Positions 54,911 to 63,751 of a DNA stretch of 64,000 bases are shown in pieces. The notes under the pieces were generated by a model. It was not told the origin of the DNA. It searched no databases and saw nothing but the letters and a program-made list of their open reading frames with translations. The position numbers were made by a program, and so were the translations under genes. This DNA comes from Oscillatoria sp. FACHB-1407 (GTDB lineage: Bacteria; Cyanobacteriota; Cyanobacteriia; Elainellales; Elainellaceae), in the NCBI RefSeq assembly GCF_014697545.1, contig NZ_JACJSA010000027.1, positions 31,343 through 95,342 on the forward strand, in the 5' to 3' direction. Position 1 is the first letter of the stretch; each line of letters opens with the position of its first letter.

Positions 54911-57193
54911 GTGATCCATCTCGATCAACTGATTGCCACATTGATGCAGGTGGTGATAGACAATTCAGGAGCCGAAATCGGCACTCTGGTTCTCCTGGAA
55001 GAGGATCAACTCGCTGTGGTGGCTCAATGCAGCGGAAGTAAACCGTGTGACCTGGAAAAGCTTACTGTTGACGACTGTGCAACGATTCCTGTCTCCGTTA
55101 TTCACCTGGTAGAATGCACTCAGGAAACACTGGTGTTTGATGATGCAGTCAGCGAACCGTCTTTTTCAACTGATCCTTACATTCAACACCACCAGACGCG
55201 ATCGCTCTTGTGTATGCCAATTCTCCAGCAGCGTCAGTTGATTGGTATCCTTTATCTGGAGAACAATCTTAGTACCGGAGTGTTTACCCGCGATCGCTTG
55301 CAAGTTCTGAAACTGTTGATGGCTCAGGCAGCAATTTCACTAGAAAATGCTCGGCTGTATGAACGGCTAAAAGACTATGCCAAAACACTGGAACGGAAAC
55401 TAGAAGTGCAAACTCAAGCCTTGCAGCAGGAGATCACTGAACGTCAACAAACCGAAGCCGCATTGAGACAGAGTGAAGCAAATTATCGCAACCTGTTACA
55501 GACCGCGAATTCCGTCATCATTCGCTATGATCCGCAAGGACGGATTCGATACATCAACGATTATGGGGTAAAACTCCTCGGCTACGAAGAACCTCAGATT
55601 GTAGGGCGAACGTTATTTGAAACCATCATTCCAGACATCGAAACCTCTGGACGCGATGTTAAACCCTTTGTCCGTGATTTGCTTCGCAATCCCAAATCGT
55701 ACCCGCAAGGCGAGGGTGAAAACCTGTGTCGAGACGGTCGGCGCATTTGGATGGTCTGGTCGAATCAAGCTATTTTCAATGATCAGGGAGATGTCGTTGA
55801 AATCTTATCGGTTGGCAATGACACTACGCAACGTAGACAAGCAGAAGAGGCATTACAACGCAGTGAAGCTAAGTTCCGCAACATCTTTGAAAACTCGCAG
55901 GTTGGCATCTACCGAACCCGCACCTGTGATGGATTAATTCTCAATGCCAATCAACGCTTTGCCGATCTGTTTGGGTTTGATTCACCTCAAGAGATGATTG
56001 GCATTGAACACACTATAGGCTATTGGGTCAATCCCAGCGATCGCCAACAAGGCATTGAGGTGATGAAGCGGGACGGGGAAGTGCGAAGTTATGAAGCACA
56101 GATGCGAAAACGAGATGGGACAGTGTTTTGGGGGCTTTTCTCTTCTTATCTGAATGCAGACGATGACTACATCGAAGGGGTGATTGCAGATATTAGCGAT
56201 CGCAAGCAGGCAGAAGTCGCGTTACAAGACTCTGAAGCAGAACTGCGATCGCTCTTTTCAGCCATTCCCGATCCAATGTGTATCTTCAATCGTGAAGGAC
56301 AATTGATCTGTGCAATTCAGGGAAATCCATCCTATGGAGAGTTATATCGGGAGGAGTATAGTGGCAAAACACTGCATCAACTCTACGCCAGGGAACAAGC
56401 CGATGAATTTCTGAGTTATATTCAGCAGGTGTTGAGAACCCAACAAGTCCTCACTGTTGAATACAGCCAGTGGATAGCTGGGCGAGAAATCTGGTTTTCG
56501 GCTCGCATTGCCCCAATTCGGCATGAGCAGGTGATTTGGTTGTCGCGAGATATCACGGCTCTTAAGCAAGCAGAGGCAGCCTCGATTTTGGAGGAACGCA
56601 ATCGCATGGCGCGTGAAATTCACGATACACTCGCTCAGGCGTTTACAGGCATTCTGGCTCAGGTAGGAGCTGCAAACCAGGTGCTCACAGATGATGTAGA
56701 AGCAACTGGGGCACATCTAGACCTGATCAAAGAATTGGCGCGAACGGGGCTGACTGAAGCACGGCGATCGGTCGTTGCACTCCGTCCTCAGCTTTTGGAG
56801 GCAGGCAGTCTACAGAACGCTCTTCATCGTCTCGTTGCTCAGACTAGAGCTGCCGCAATGGATACCACTTTGCACTATGAAATTGAGGGTGCCGTGTATG
56901 CTCTCCCCACTGAAATCGAGAGTAATCTACTGCGGATTGGGCAGGAAGCATTAACCAATGCGATCAGACACGCCCATGCTGACGAAATCCGAGTGGAGCT
57001 AAGATACGATCGCAATCAGTTTTGCTTGCGCGTGAAAGATAATGGACAGGGCTTTGGAGTCGGAAGTATTCCATCCTCTGAGGGATTTGGCTTACTCGGC
57101 ATGAGCGAGCGAGCAGAGCGCATCGGCGCACAACTCACGATTCGGAGTCAACCTGGGCGGGGAACGGAGATTGTAGTAGTGGTTGGGGTGTAG
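54911..57193 (+). CDS. GAF-PAS sensor histidine kinase, NarL type
   Basis: 760 residues. GAF (about 1-155: LDQLIATLMQVVIDNSGAEI to FTRDRLQVLKLLMAQAAISL), coiled coil, three PAS domains (ANSVIIRYDPQGRIRYINDY; VGIYRTRTCDGLILNANQRF; IPDPMCIFNREGQLICAIQG), HisKA_3 with REIHDTLAQAFTGI (phospho-His571), HATPase_c with DNGQGFG and GLLGMSERAE. The GAF start resembles the C-terminal kinase part of large ATPase-GAF-kinase proteins, so it may be an N-terminally shortened relative. Start GTG 54911. A ruined response-regulator gene follows at 57198. Confidence 0.88.
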   Translation: MIHLDQLIATLMQVVIDNSGAEIGTLVLLEEDQLAVVAQCSGSKPCDLEKLTVDDCATIPVSVIHLVECTQETLVFDDAVSEPSFSTDPYIQHHQTRSLLCMPILQQRQLIGILYLENNLSTGVFTRDRLQVLKLLMAQAAISLENARLYERLKDYAKTLERKLEVQTQALQQEITERQQTEAALRQSEANYRNLLQTANSVIIRYDPQGRIRYINDYGVKLLGYEEPQIVGRTLFETIIPDIETSGRDVKPFVRDLLRNPKSYPQGEGENLCRDGRRIWMVWSNQAIFNDQGDVVEILSVGNDTTQRRQAEEALQRSEAKFRNIFENSQVGIYRTRTCDGLILNANQRFADLFGFDSPQEMIGIEHTIGYWVNPSDRQQGIEVMKRDGEVRSYEAQMRKRDGTVFWGLFSSYLNADDDYIEGVIADISDRKQAEVALQDSEAELRSLFSAIPDPMCIFNREGQLICAIQGNPSYGELYREEYSGKTLHQLYAREQADEFLSYIQQVLRTQQVLTVEYSQWIAGREIWFSARIAPIRHEQVIWLSRDITALKQAEAASILEERNRMAREIHDTLAQAFTGILAQVGAANQVLTDDVEATGAHLDLIKELARTGLTEARRSVVALRPQLLEAGSLQNALHRLVAQTRAAAMDTTLHYEIEGAVYALPTEIESNLLRIGQEALTNAIRHAHADEIRVELRYDRNQFCLRVKDNGQGFGVGSIPSSEGFGLLGMSERAERIGAQLTIRSQPGRGTEIVVVVGV

Positions 57194-57197
57194 TGTG

Positions 57198-57328
57198 ATG
57201 ACTACTTCAAACCCTACACCCCACAGCCTATACCCTCAATTCAGGTACTGATTGTGGATGACCACGCTATTTTTCGGCAAGGATTAGCCACGATTATTAA
57301 CCATGACTCAGGTGATTGTTGCCGTTAA
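57198..57328 (+). pseudogene. Truncated response regulator remnant
   Basis: ATG 57198 begins MTTSNPTPHSL, then after a one-base slip IPSIQVLIVDDHAIFRQGLA and TIINHDSG before a stop. VDDH is the acidic pocket of NarL-type receivers. It starts four bases after the kinase stop, so the pair was once an operon. Nothing of the rest of the receiver or HTH is visible. Confidence 0.8.
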
Positions 57329-57620
57329 ACGCGGCATTGTCAGTTTGTAGGGTGTGTTTTCGATCGAATTCGGACTCTAACTTAAGTTATAACCAGCCTT
57401 ATACGTTGCGATCGCAGGGTGGCTCTATCAATTTGTACTGTAAAAAATTCAACTCACTGTAGACGACGGACTGAAGGCAATTTCCTATATTGAATGTATG
57501 CAAACAGTCATGCAGTCAAGAGATAAATCTAGGATCTCTACTTCCGTCGCTACAGATCCACACGATTCGGTGCTGCTGTTACTGAGCTATAAAAATTGCT
57601 CAATGCGAAAGGAATTCATC

Positions 57621-58274
57621 ATGCAATATCTTTCACAGGACTTAATTCTTCTTGCACTCAATCCTCAAACTGGAAAAACTCGCTTCTCTTGGTACTCTGC
57701 GCTCGACTATGGCTTGGTCGGTTCTTTATTACTAGACTTAGTACTGCAAGGCAAACTTGAGATCGACAACGACAATCGTGTGATCGGTGCGACCGCAGGC
57801 AACACAGGCAATGAATTCTTAGATCAACGCCTCAGTGAGGTTCTAGCATCGTCTCGTCCTCGAACTGCAAGGTTCTGGGTGACTCGCTGGAGACGAAGAT
57901 ACCTGGGCATTCAAACGATTGTGTTGCAGAACTTAGTTGATTTAGGTGTTTTAGAACGACAAGAGCAACGCATTCTTGGACTGTTCCCAACGCAGCGATA
58001 TTTTCTAACCGATGAATCTATTCAACGTGAGATTGTCCAGCAAGTTCGTGCAGCCGTGTTAGAAGGGATTGGACTGGATTCTCGGATGGCAGCATTGATT
58101 AGTTTGATGCAAGCCTCTCACCTGACCGATGCGGTGTTCAGACCTGAAGAACGACCTGAAGCGAGATCGCGAATTAAGGCGATCGCAAGAGAGGAGTTGG
58201 TCGGTCAAGCCGTTTCAAAGGCAATTTTCACCATTCAAGCAGCCACGCTTGTGGGTGCAATCAATGTCAGATGA
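57621..58274 (+). CDS. GPP34 (GOLPH3-like) family protein
   Basis: 217 residues: YLSQDLILLALNPQTGKTRF, LVGSLLLDLVLQGKLEIDND, VLGLFPTQRYFLTDES-like middle, and RSRIKAIAREELVGQAVSKA at the end. This is the GPP34 family, relatives of eukaryotic GOLPH3, which binds PI4P on Golgi membranes; bacterial roles are unknown. ATG 57621 is chosen with AAAGGA upstream; a longer ATG at 57498 is in frame. Its last 11 bases overlap the 30-residue membrane peptide gene. Confidence 0.88.
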   Translation: MQYLSQDLILLALNPQTGKTRFSWYSALDYGLVGSLLLDLVLQGKLEIDNDNRVIGATAGNTGNEFLDQRLSEVLASSRPRTARFWVTRWRRRYLGIQTIVLQNLVDLGVLERQEQRILGLFPTQRYFLTDESIQREIVQQVRAAVLEGIGLDSRMAALISLMQASHLTDAVFRPEERPEARSRIKAIAREELVGQAVSKAIFTIQAATLVGAINVR

Positions 58275-58356
58275 AAAAGTAGGATTGTCTCTCGCGGTAT
58301 TACTGGCATGGGGAATGTTAGGGCTTCATATTGCGATCGTCATTGCGAATAAGTGA
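58264..58356 (+). CDS. 30-residue single-span membrane peptide
   Basis: MSDEKVGLSLAVLLAWGMLG followed by LHIAIVIANK. One hydrophobic helix with an acidic N-terminus. The ATG lies within the last codons of the GPP34 gene (11-bp overlap), a classic setup for coupled translation. No family is recognised. Confidence 0.6.
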   Translation: MSDEKVGLSLAVLLAWGMLGLHIAIVIANK

Positions 58357-58616
58357 TTGATGGTGGATACACGGCGAACTGAAAACCATCAAGCTAGTAG
58401 TTTTTGGACAATTTTAACTTGTCGAATATTTGTTTCAAAACCTTCTGCTGTGTAGAGCAGAGGAATGCCCAAAATCTAATCAGGAGATTCAAATTTTGCG
58501 CTTCGACTGATCTCAATTTATAAAAACTGGAGAACAGCAAAATGATTCAAAAGATGATTTCACAGAAACCACTGCATCGTGCAGTCCTTTTCTACAATTC
58601 AGTACATTTGAAGTAC
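58357..58616. other. Gap with no recognised gene
   Basis: I see no gene here; AT-rich with no repeat family of this window. Confidence 0.4.
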
Positions 58617-58709
58617 TATAGCAACCCTAAATGATTTGTGAAAGTGCCCGCCCATTGGGCGGGCACTTTCACAAATCACCTTTTTCACAAATCAGATAGG
58701 ACTGCTATA
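58617..58709. mobile_element. MITE with a 47-bp perfect palindrome
   Basis: Ends TATAGCAACCCTAA and, on the complement of the right side, TATAGCAGTCCTAT. Inside, TGATTTGTGAAAGTGCCCGC onward (58632-58654) and its complement (58656-58678) form a perfect palindrome with 23-bp arms and a one-base centre. The element overlaps the end of the RibD-like gene and supplies its stop codon. As RNA it would be a strong hairpin and could end transcription of that gene. Confidence 0.75.
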
Positions 58710-59288
58710 TGACCCAAAATGATTTACTCGATAGTGCAACAGCATGAAACCATTTTCGTAAATTTTGCTGTCGGTTAATTCCAGAGAAGTGAGTGGAATA
58801 ATCCCTGAGAAGAGTGGAATCCCTGAGCCAAGGAGAAAGGGATGGACTTTCAAAATCATCTCATCGATTGCTGGAAAAAGAACCGTTGCTAAATCTCCAC
58901 CCCCGCACAACCAAATATTTTTACTTGGTTGTTGCTTGAGTTCTTGAACAAATGTGACTGGATCAGATGAAACCAGTTCAACGGCAGGATCAGGGCTTTG
59001 CTGGAAAGTACGCGAGAAAAGATGCTGCTTCATGTGCGGGTAGGGGTTTGTAATCCCCTCTTTCACACCAACTTCGTAAGTTCTGCGTCCCATCAAAACG
59101 GTATCAAAGTGCTGGTTGTCAGCCGTAATACCTAATGTCCCTCGCAAATGACCTGGAATGGTTTCAGGAAAATTAGATAGTAAATCCGCAACGTGTTCTC
59201 CTTCCATCAGAAAGAAGTCAAACGAGCCGTCTTTGCGAGCGATAAAGCGATCGACCGTACAGGCAACCAAATAAATGAGTTTAGACAT
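58692..59288 (-). CDS. RibD C-terminal/dihydrofolate reductase-fold protein
   Basis: 198 residues: start MSKLIYLVACTVDRFIARKD, DTVLMGRRTYEVGVKEG, NIWLCGGGDLATVLFPAIDE, KVHPFLLGSGIPLF. These are motifs of the RibD_C/DHFR-like reductase group, which reduce pterin- or flavin-precursor-like substrates with NADPH; the substrate here is unknown. ATG 59288 has GAGAGGG upstream. The last residues YSSPI and the stop come from the MITE at 58617-58709. Confidence 0.87.
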   Translation of the reverse strand: MSKLIYLVACTVDRFIARKDGSFDFFLMEGEHVADLLSNFPETIPGHLRGTLGITADNQHFDTVLMGRRTYEVGVKEGITNPYPHMKQHLFSRTFQQSPDPAVELVSSDPVTFVQELKQQPSKNIWLCGGGDLATVLFPAIDEMILKVHPFLLGSGIPLFSGIIPLTSLELTDSKIYENGFMLLHYRVNHFGSYSSPI

Positions 59289-59592
59289 GAACAATACCCT
59301 CTCAAATCATCACCTTGATCTACTTCACCCAACCAGGTGAGAACGAATTTTCTCTATCTTTGGATAGATTCTTCGTCACTTCTTTGTTCAATAATTCATC
59401 TCAAGAATGTGATAGTGCTACAAGAATTAGATAGCGAAGAGATAGAGCCTTTTCCTAACTTAAGGGTGTCTGAAGGAGTCAATATTAGGAGGAACGATGG
59501 CACATTTATTTGCGATCGCCTACTGATATGTGGGTCGCAATCGTCACAAAAGCACTAAATTAGTTGCTGCATAAAGGAGTCAATACTGATTT
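59289..59592. other. Gap with no recognised gene
   Basis: Short stretch upstream of two divergent genes. A frame at 59337-59558 is open but has no support. Likely holds promoters. Confidence 0.4.
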
Positions 59593-60090
59593 ATGGTCGG
59601 AATTGAATACCTGTATGTCCTGAAACTGCTGACAGCACTTGGATGTGGGCTAATCGCTGGAGTGTTCTTCGCTTTCTCAACCTTTGTCATGAAGGCTCTG
59701 GCTCAACAACCCCCTGCCCAGGGAATTGCTGCGATGCAAGCCATCAACATCACGGTGATTAATCCCTGGTTTATGACCGCTTTTTTGGGTACAAGTGTCG
59801 TTTGTCTGATTCTAATGATCTCTTCACTCCTTCGGTGGCAACAACCGGGTGCTGCTTATTTGTTGGTCAGTGCTTTGTTTTATCTGGTCGGTTGTTTTGG
59901 GGTGACAATGGTGTTCAATGTCCCGCTCAATGATGCGTTGGCTAACGTTAATCCCGACACTAGCGAAGGGGCAACTCTCTGGGCTAGATATCTCACCTAC
60001 TGGACGTTTTGGAACCATGTGCGGGCGATCGCCGCATTTATCACAGCAGTTCTATTCACAATGGCACTCAACGCCCCATCAAAATTGTAG
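59593..60090 (+). CDS. DUF1772-type membrane protein
   Basis: 165 residues with four membrane spans (about 10-32, 60-80, 85-108 and 140-160). The motif GVFFAFSTFVMKAL and the end NHVRAIAAFITAVLF fit the DUF1772 family (anthrone-oxygenase-like). Enzymatic role is uncertain. First of a short plus-strand run: the next gene starts six bases after its stop. Confidence 0.82.
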   Translation: MVGIEYLYVLKLLTALGCGLIAGVFFAFSTFVMKALAQQPPAQGIAAMQAINITVINPWFMTAFLGTSVVCLILMISSLLRWQQPGAAYLLVSALFYLVGCFGVTMVFNVPLNDALANVNPDTSEGATLWARYLTYWTFWNHVRAIAAFITAVLFTMALNAPSKL

Positions 60091-60096
60091 AGGTCG

Positions 60097-60657
60097 ATGA
60101 ATTCACTGGAACATACGATTCTTTGGCGTAGATTGGATTGTCCTGGACACGATAGTTGTTGTCTCTGGAAAACTGGTGATGGCTGGCAGTTATCTGGAAC
60201 AGCCATCTTCTTGTTTGAGCAAAAGCCCTGTCTTTTATCCTACGAGGTGAATACTGATAGCACCTGGGAAACCCGCACCGCAAGTATTTCAGGCTATGTC
60301 GGTAAATCCGTTGTTATCTTGGCGATCGCTCGTACTCCAAATCATCGTTGGAGTATCAATGACAAAGAATTACAGGACGCAGCAGACTGCATTGATTTAG
60401 ATTTAGGATTTACTCCAGCCACTAATTTGATTGCCATTCGTCGGTTATCGTTAGCGGTTGGAGCGCGATCGCAAGCCCCTGCTGCATGGCTCGATTTCCC
60501 AGACTTCACGCTGAAACGATTGGAACAACACTACCACCGATTATCCTACGATCGCTACGAGTACACATCACCCGATGCGGGCTATGCCGATGTTTTAGAG
60601 GTGGATGATGATGGGGCGATCGCTTATTATCCCCAACTTTGGGAGCAGGAGAGATGA
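60097..60657 (+). CDS. Putative glycolipid-binding domain protein
   Basis: 186 residues: ILWRRLDCPGHDSCCLWKTG, DGWQLSGTAIFLFEQKPCLL, WSINDKELQDAADCIDLDLG, LSYDRYEYTSPDAGYADVLE. The pattern fits the glycolipid-binding (DUF1089) family; residues DxxCxDxDLxxTPxTNxxPIRR and YEYTSP are kept. AGAGG lies four bases before the ATG. Coupled to the DUF1772 gene. Ligand unknown. Confidence 0.8.
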   Translation: MNSLEHTILWRRLDCPGHDSCCLWKTGDGWQLSGTAIFLFEQKPCLLSYEVNTDSTWETRTASISGYVGKSVVILAIARTPNHRWSINDKELQDAADCIDLDLGFTPATNLIAIRRLSLAVGARSQAPAAWLDFPDFTLKRLEQHYHRLSYDRYEYTSPDAGYADVLEVDDDGAIAYYPQLWEQER

Positions 60658-60698
60658 AGATCAAGCTTAACCGTCATCTTTGAAGGCGATGAAACAAT

Positions 60699-61187
60699 AT
60701 GAAAATTCTTGCGATCGGGGCAACAGGTTTTGCGGGTTCCCGTGTCACTCGCCAATTAATCGCGCAGGGACATCAAGTTGCCCGGTTTCACCGGGGTAAT
60801 ACTACTGCCAGCGACTCGGATTCGATCGTTCATTTCTATGGCACACGCAATCAGTTACCCAACTTCAAAGCCCAATTTGAACAATTTGCTCCCGATGTTG
60901 TGCTCGACATCATCCCTTTTACAGAAGCACAAGCCCAGGATGTTGTTCAAGTCTTGGGCGGTTTCACTCAGCGTATTGTTGCCATTAGCAGTGGAGATGT
61001 TTACCGAAACTATGAAGGGTTTGCAGGGCCAGGGTAAGCATCCTCCTGATCCAGTGCCCTTAACGGAAGGTGCGCCACTGCGGGAAACGCGATACCCCTA
61101 TCGAGATTTGGAGGGGTTAGATTTCGAGTTTAAGCAGGATTACGACAAGATTCTGGTGGAACAGGTGCTAATGCAGCATCCAGACAT
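60699..61187 (+). pseudogene. NAD-dependent epimerase, frameshifted and truncated
   Basis: The Rossmann start ILAIGATGFAGSRVTRQLIA is intact, then APDVVLDIIPFTEAQAQDVV and IVAISSGDVYRNYEGF. An extra T near 61020 stops the frame at 61037; in the next frame the same protein goes on as LQGQGKHPPDPVPLTEGAPL, RYPYRDLEGLDFEFKQDYDK, VEQVLMQHPDI. The homology ends near 61187, before the usual GTVLRLPxxYGP segment. So it has a frameshift and has lost its C-terminal half. Confidence 0.8.
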
Positions 61188-61277
61188 CTACTGGAACAAA
61201 CGTTGTAGGCGTTGTCGTTTGGGATGGGCGCGGTTCAGCAGGAGTGTATTCTGGATTGCTTAACCCCTGCCACATCT

Positions 61278-61772
61278 CTACATATCTGTTGCAACACTCT
61301 CACTTGCCTCCATTTGTAGCAAACTGTCGTGGAACTGCTCGGAGGTCATCGGCACATGGACGATTGATCGCCCCAACTCCTGACTCAAAATCGCTGCTAC
61401 TTCGTCAAAGCTCAAATCGGTCGCACCATGCAATCCCAATACAGCATGTCCACTCCAATTGCGTTGCAACAGTAATTCTGCGGCGACGGTTGCAATATCC
61501 TGGGTGGCAATCATGGCAAGATGGCGATCGCCTGAAACGGGTAATAACACACTGTTTGCCGTGCGAATCGGTTCTAACTGCATCAGATAGTTCTCCATAA
61601 AAAAGCCCGGTTGCAAATGGATCATGGTTGACGCGGCAGCATTCAACTGTTGCTCAACCTCATACAACCCAGAGATAAGACCCATTCCCTGCGGTAAATG
61701 GGCACCATTACTGGAAAGATTGACCACATAAGGAATTTGATTGGCTGCGATCGCCACTGCTGCAACTCACAT
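61278..61772 (-). pseudogene. NmrA-like NAD(P)-binding protein, N-terminally truncated
   Basis: Reads VAAVAIAANQIPYVVNLSSN, LEPIRTANSVLLPVSGDRHL, MIATQDIATVAAELLLQRNW, VLGLHGATDLSFDEVAAILS. This is the second half of an NmrA/YwnB-type atypical SDR. The N-terminal GxTGxxG is absent, with a stop just upstream (about 61773). It may start at GTG 61757 but would lack cofactor binding. Convergent with the broken epimerase; the junction near 61187-61278 looks like a deletion that hit both. Confidence 0.7.
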
Positions 61773-61858
61773 CGCCATATCCACAGGTCAATTCAGCAAT
61801 GGAGCAGTATGACAACAGCCCTAATGATGGTTATTGGGAACCGAAATAGGGATAATTT

Positions 61859-62311
61859 CTATTTAGCAACCTCTCTGGCATCTTGCGATCCATAAGTTGC
61901 GGTGTAATCGACATTATGAGCAACTGCAATCCTCCATTGATTTGATTGTGAAGGTGTAGCGGGATCTTCTATGACGACTAAATGCAGCAAGCCGTAGCGG
62001 GGTGGGAGTGGCGTTCCATCAGGTTTTGTGTGTCCTGTTGTTTCCCACTTAACATCTACAGAAGCAACATCCGATCGGATTTTCTTGACTCTAATTTCTT
62101 TTGTTTCTAACTGAGCATTCTTAAGAACGGTCGAGAAAGGTTGATGATGCAAACGTTCAATCTCTGTACGAGTAGACATTAACTGCCCTACTACATCTGT
62201 AAACTCAGCATCTTCTACAAAGTATTCAGAAAAAGCTTTTGCATCCTTGCGATTCCATGCTGCTAAAGCATCTTCTACAGTATTCAGAAGTATTTCCTGG
62301 TTGTTAATCAT
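61859..62311 (-). CDS. SnoaL/SgcJ-like NTF2-fold protein
   Basis: 150 residues: NTVEDALAAWNRKDAKAFSE, YFVEDAEFTDVVGQLMSTRT, SVDVKWETTGHTKPDGTPLP, NQWRIAVAHNVD. Fits the SgcJ/EcaC group. No signal peptide. Catalytic role uncertain. Possibly with the membrane-protein gene 54 bp upstream on the same strand. Confidence 0.83.
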   Translation of the reverse strand: MINNQEILLNTVEDALAAWNRKDAKAFSEYFVEDAEFTDVVGQLMSTRTEIERLHHQPFSTVLKNAQLETKEIRVKKIRSDVASVDVKWETTGHTKPDGTPLPPRYGLLHLVVIEDPATPSQSNQWRIAVAHNVDYTATYGSQDAREVAK

Positions 62312-62364
62312 TGAGTTTTACTCTGTGTTTTACTCTGTATCGTTTGATTGACATTTCTACTAAT

Positions 62365-62949
62365 TTAGAGTGGCTTCTGCAATCCCCGAGATTTGGAAAC
62401 TCGCCTTCCCCAGGGTTTCAAGGCAGAAATTACAATAATCACAAAGAGCAAAGAAACCTGAATCACAGATCCAATCAAGACTCCTTTCGCATCAAATCTG
62501 TAGATGGGATTGTTGAGGGCATTTAAGCCTTCTGATTGGGCGATCGCCTCAGCCGTACTACCCCAGGGAAACAACCAGAAGGTTCCAAAAATCATCAGCC
62601 CAGTGGTCAAAATCCATTTGGTAATTACCCAGTAGAATTTGAAGAAACCGTAGTTTGTTTGCCAACAAAGGAGGGTTGCTGTCACGACAGAACCGATCGC
62701 CGCAGGAATCACAATAAAATCATCCAGTAAGTTGATCACTGAATTGAGGGCAAAGAGAATATCAGCATTGGCTGTGCTGTTGTTTCTGAATGCAATCAGA
62801 AACATACTGAGAACGGTTCCTGTCCACAGTGCGGCAAAGCCAATGTGGAAGGCTAAAACCCAGTTTTTTTGCTGAAGACTCAGTTTGAGAATCTTCTGAT
62901 TGTTTTGTTTTACATTGAGCGGGGTCACTTCACTTGTTCCAAGTGTCAT
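62365..62949 (-). CDS. Integral membrane protein, DUF2269-like
   Basis: 194 residues with four to five spans: WVLAFHIGFAALWTGTVLSM, a central SVINLLDDFIVIPAAIGSVV, ITKWILTTGLMIFGTFWLF and IGSVIQVSLLFVIIVISAL. His in LAFHIGF and the pattern of the family suggest DUF2269, which is of unknown function. Same strand as the SnoaL-like gene. Confidence 0.78.
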   Translation of the reverse strand: MTLGTSEVTPLNVKQNNQKILKLSLQQKNWVLAFHIGFAALWTGTVLSMFLIAFRNNSTANADILFALNSVINLLDDFIVIPAAIGSVVTATLLCWQTNYGFFKFYWVITKWILTTGLMIFGTFWLFPWGSTAEAIAQSEGLNALNNPIYRFDAKGVLIGSVIQVSLLFVIIVISALKPWGRRVSKSRGLQKPL

Positions 62950-63017
62950 AATTTAAACCTTTTTAAGCTAACTAGATTTGCAAGAAATTGTGGTGGTTGA
63001 TTGAACAGATCAAAGAT

Positions 63018-63659
63018 CTATGCAAGCAAGCGTTGTCTTGTTACAGTGCATTCAATTTGGTAACGATTAACATCTATTTGCTCAATCCATTTCTCGTTGG
63101 TAGAAGTTTGGTGGAAGCTTGGCTCAGCATTCCTGCTATGCGAGTGAAGGAAACGAATGACCCGAATACCATCAAGGCTACGGAACCAAATAGTTGACTG
63201 ATCCTCTGCTTGAGACGCGATCGCAGGAGTAGTAGAGTGAATTAGGTGTTCTAGCAAATGCTGCTGATTTTCGGGTGCTACATGCAGCACATCGACTTGA
63301 GCCATCAAAGCATCATAGTCTTGAATTGTAAGAGGCCGCTCTTCCGTTAATACTATTTCGTAGTAACGCAGATCCATCTCTACACCAAGCTCCTGATAGC
63401 TGGCAAATCCAGCAGCAATATCTGGATTACGATGAATTGCCCGACTTGCTTCTATGCTTTCCCATTGCACAAGATTGATCACTTTAGAACCATCTAAACT
63501 GCGGTAGATGATTGCTTTGATGAATCCAGCTTGCCGACTGATTTTGTTCTCTGCATCAAATTGAATGCGATGAACAAGTACATCTTGCTGGGTAGGTTCA
63601 ACTGTAAAGACATTGATGAAAGTCGCAACATCAGGATTGATAAGAGGTATCATCAGCAT
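63018..63659 (-). CDS. Two-domain antibiotic-biosynthesis-monooxygenase-like protein
   Basis: 213 residues. The first 90 form an ABM domain (FINVFTVEPTQQDVLVHRIQ, IIYRSLDGSKVINLVQWESI). A second (about 115-205) repeats the pattern (DVLHVAPENQQHLLEHLIHS, WFRSLDGIRVIRFLHSHSRN). Such small ferredoxin-like domains form dimers, and here the dimer may be built in one chain. Substrate unknown. It is downstream of an AraC regulator on the same strand. Confidence 0.83.
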   Translation of the reverse strand: MLMIPLINPDVATFINVFTVEPTQQDVLVHRIQFDAENKISRQAGFIKAIIYRSLDGSKVINLVQWESIEASRAIHRNPDIAAGFASYQELGVEMDLRYYEIVLTEERPLTIQDYDALMAQVDVLHVAPENQQHLLEHLIHSTTPAIASQAEDQSTIWFRSLDGIRVIRFLHSHSRNAEPSFHQTSTNEKWIEQIDVNRYQIECTVTRQRLLA

Positions 63660-63751
63660 TTCTCCAAGCGATTAATATGCTGAGTGTAGCGATCGCCCCT
63701 TCCTTAAAGCTTGACCTTTTTTGCTCAACCTGTGCGAATCTTGCTGAGTTT

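Noticed and set aside
59337..59558. Plus-strand open frame of 73 residues
   Set aside because: No recognised motif and it lies in a likely promoter region between divergent genes.
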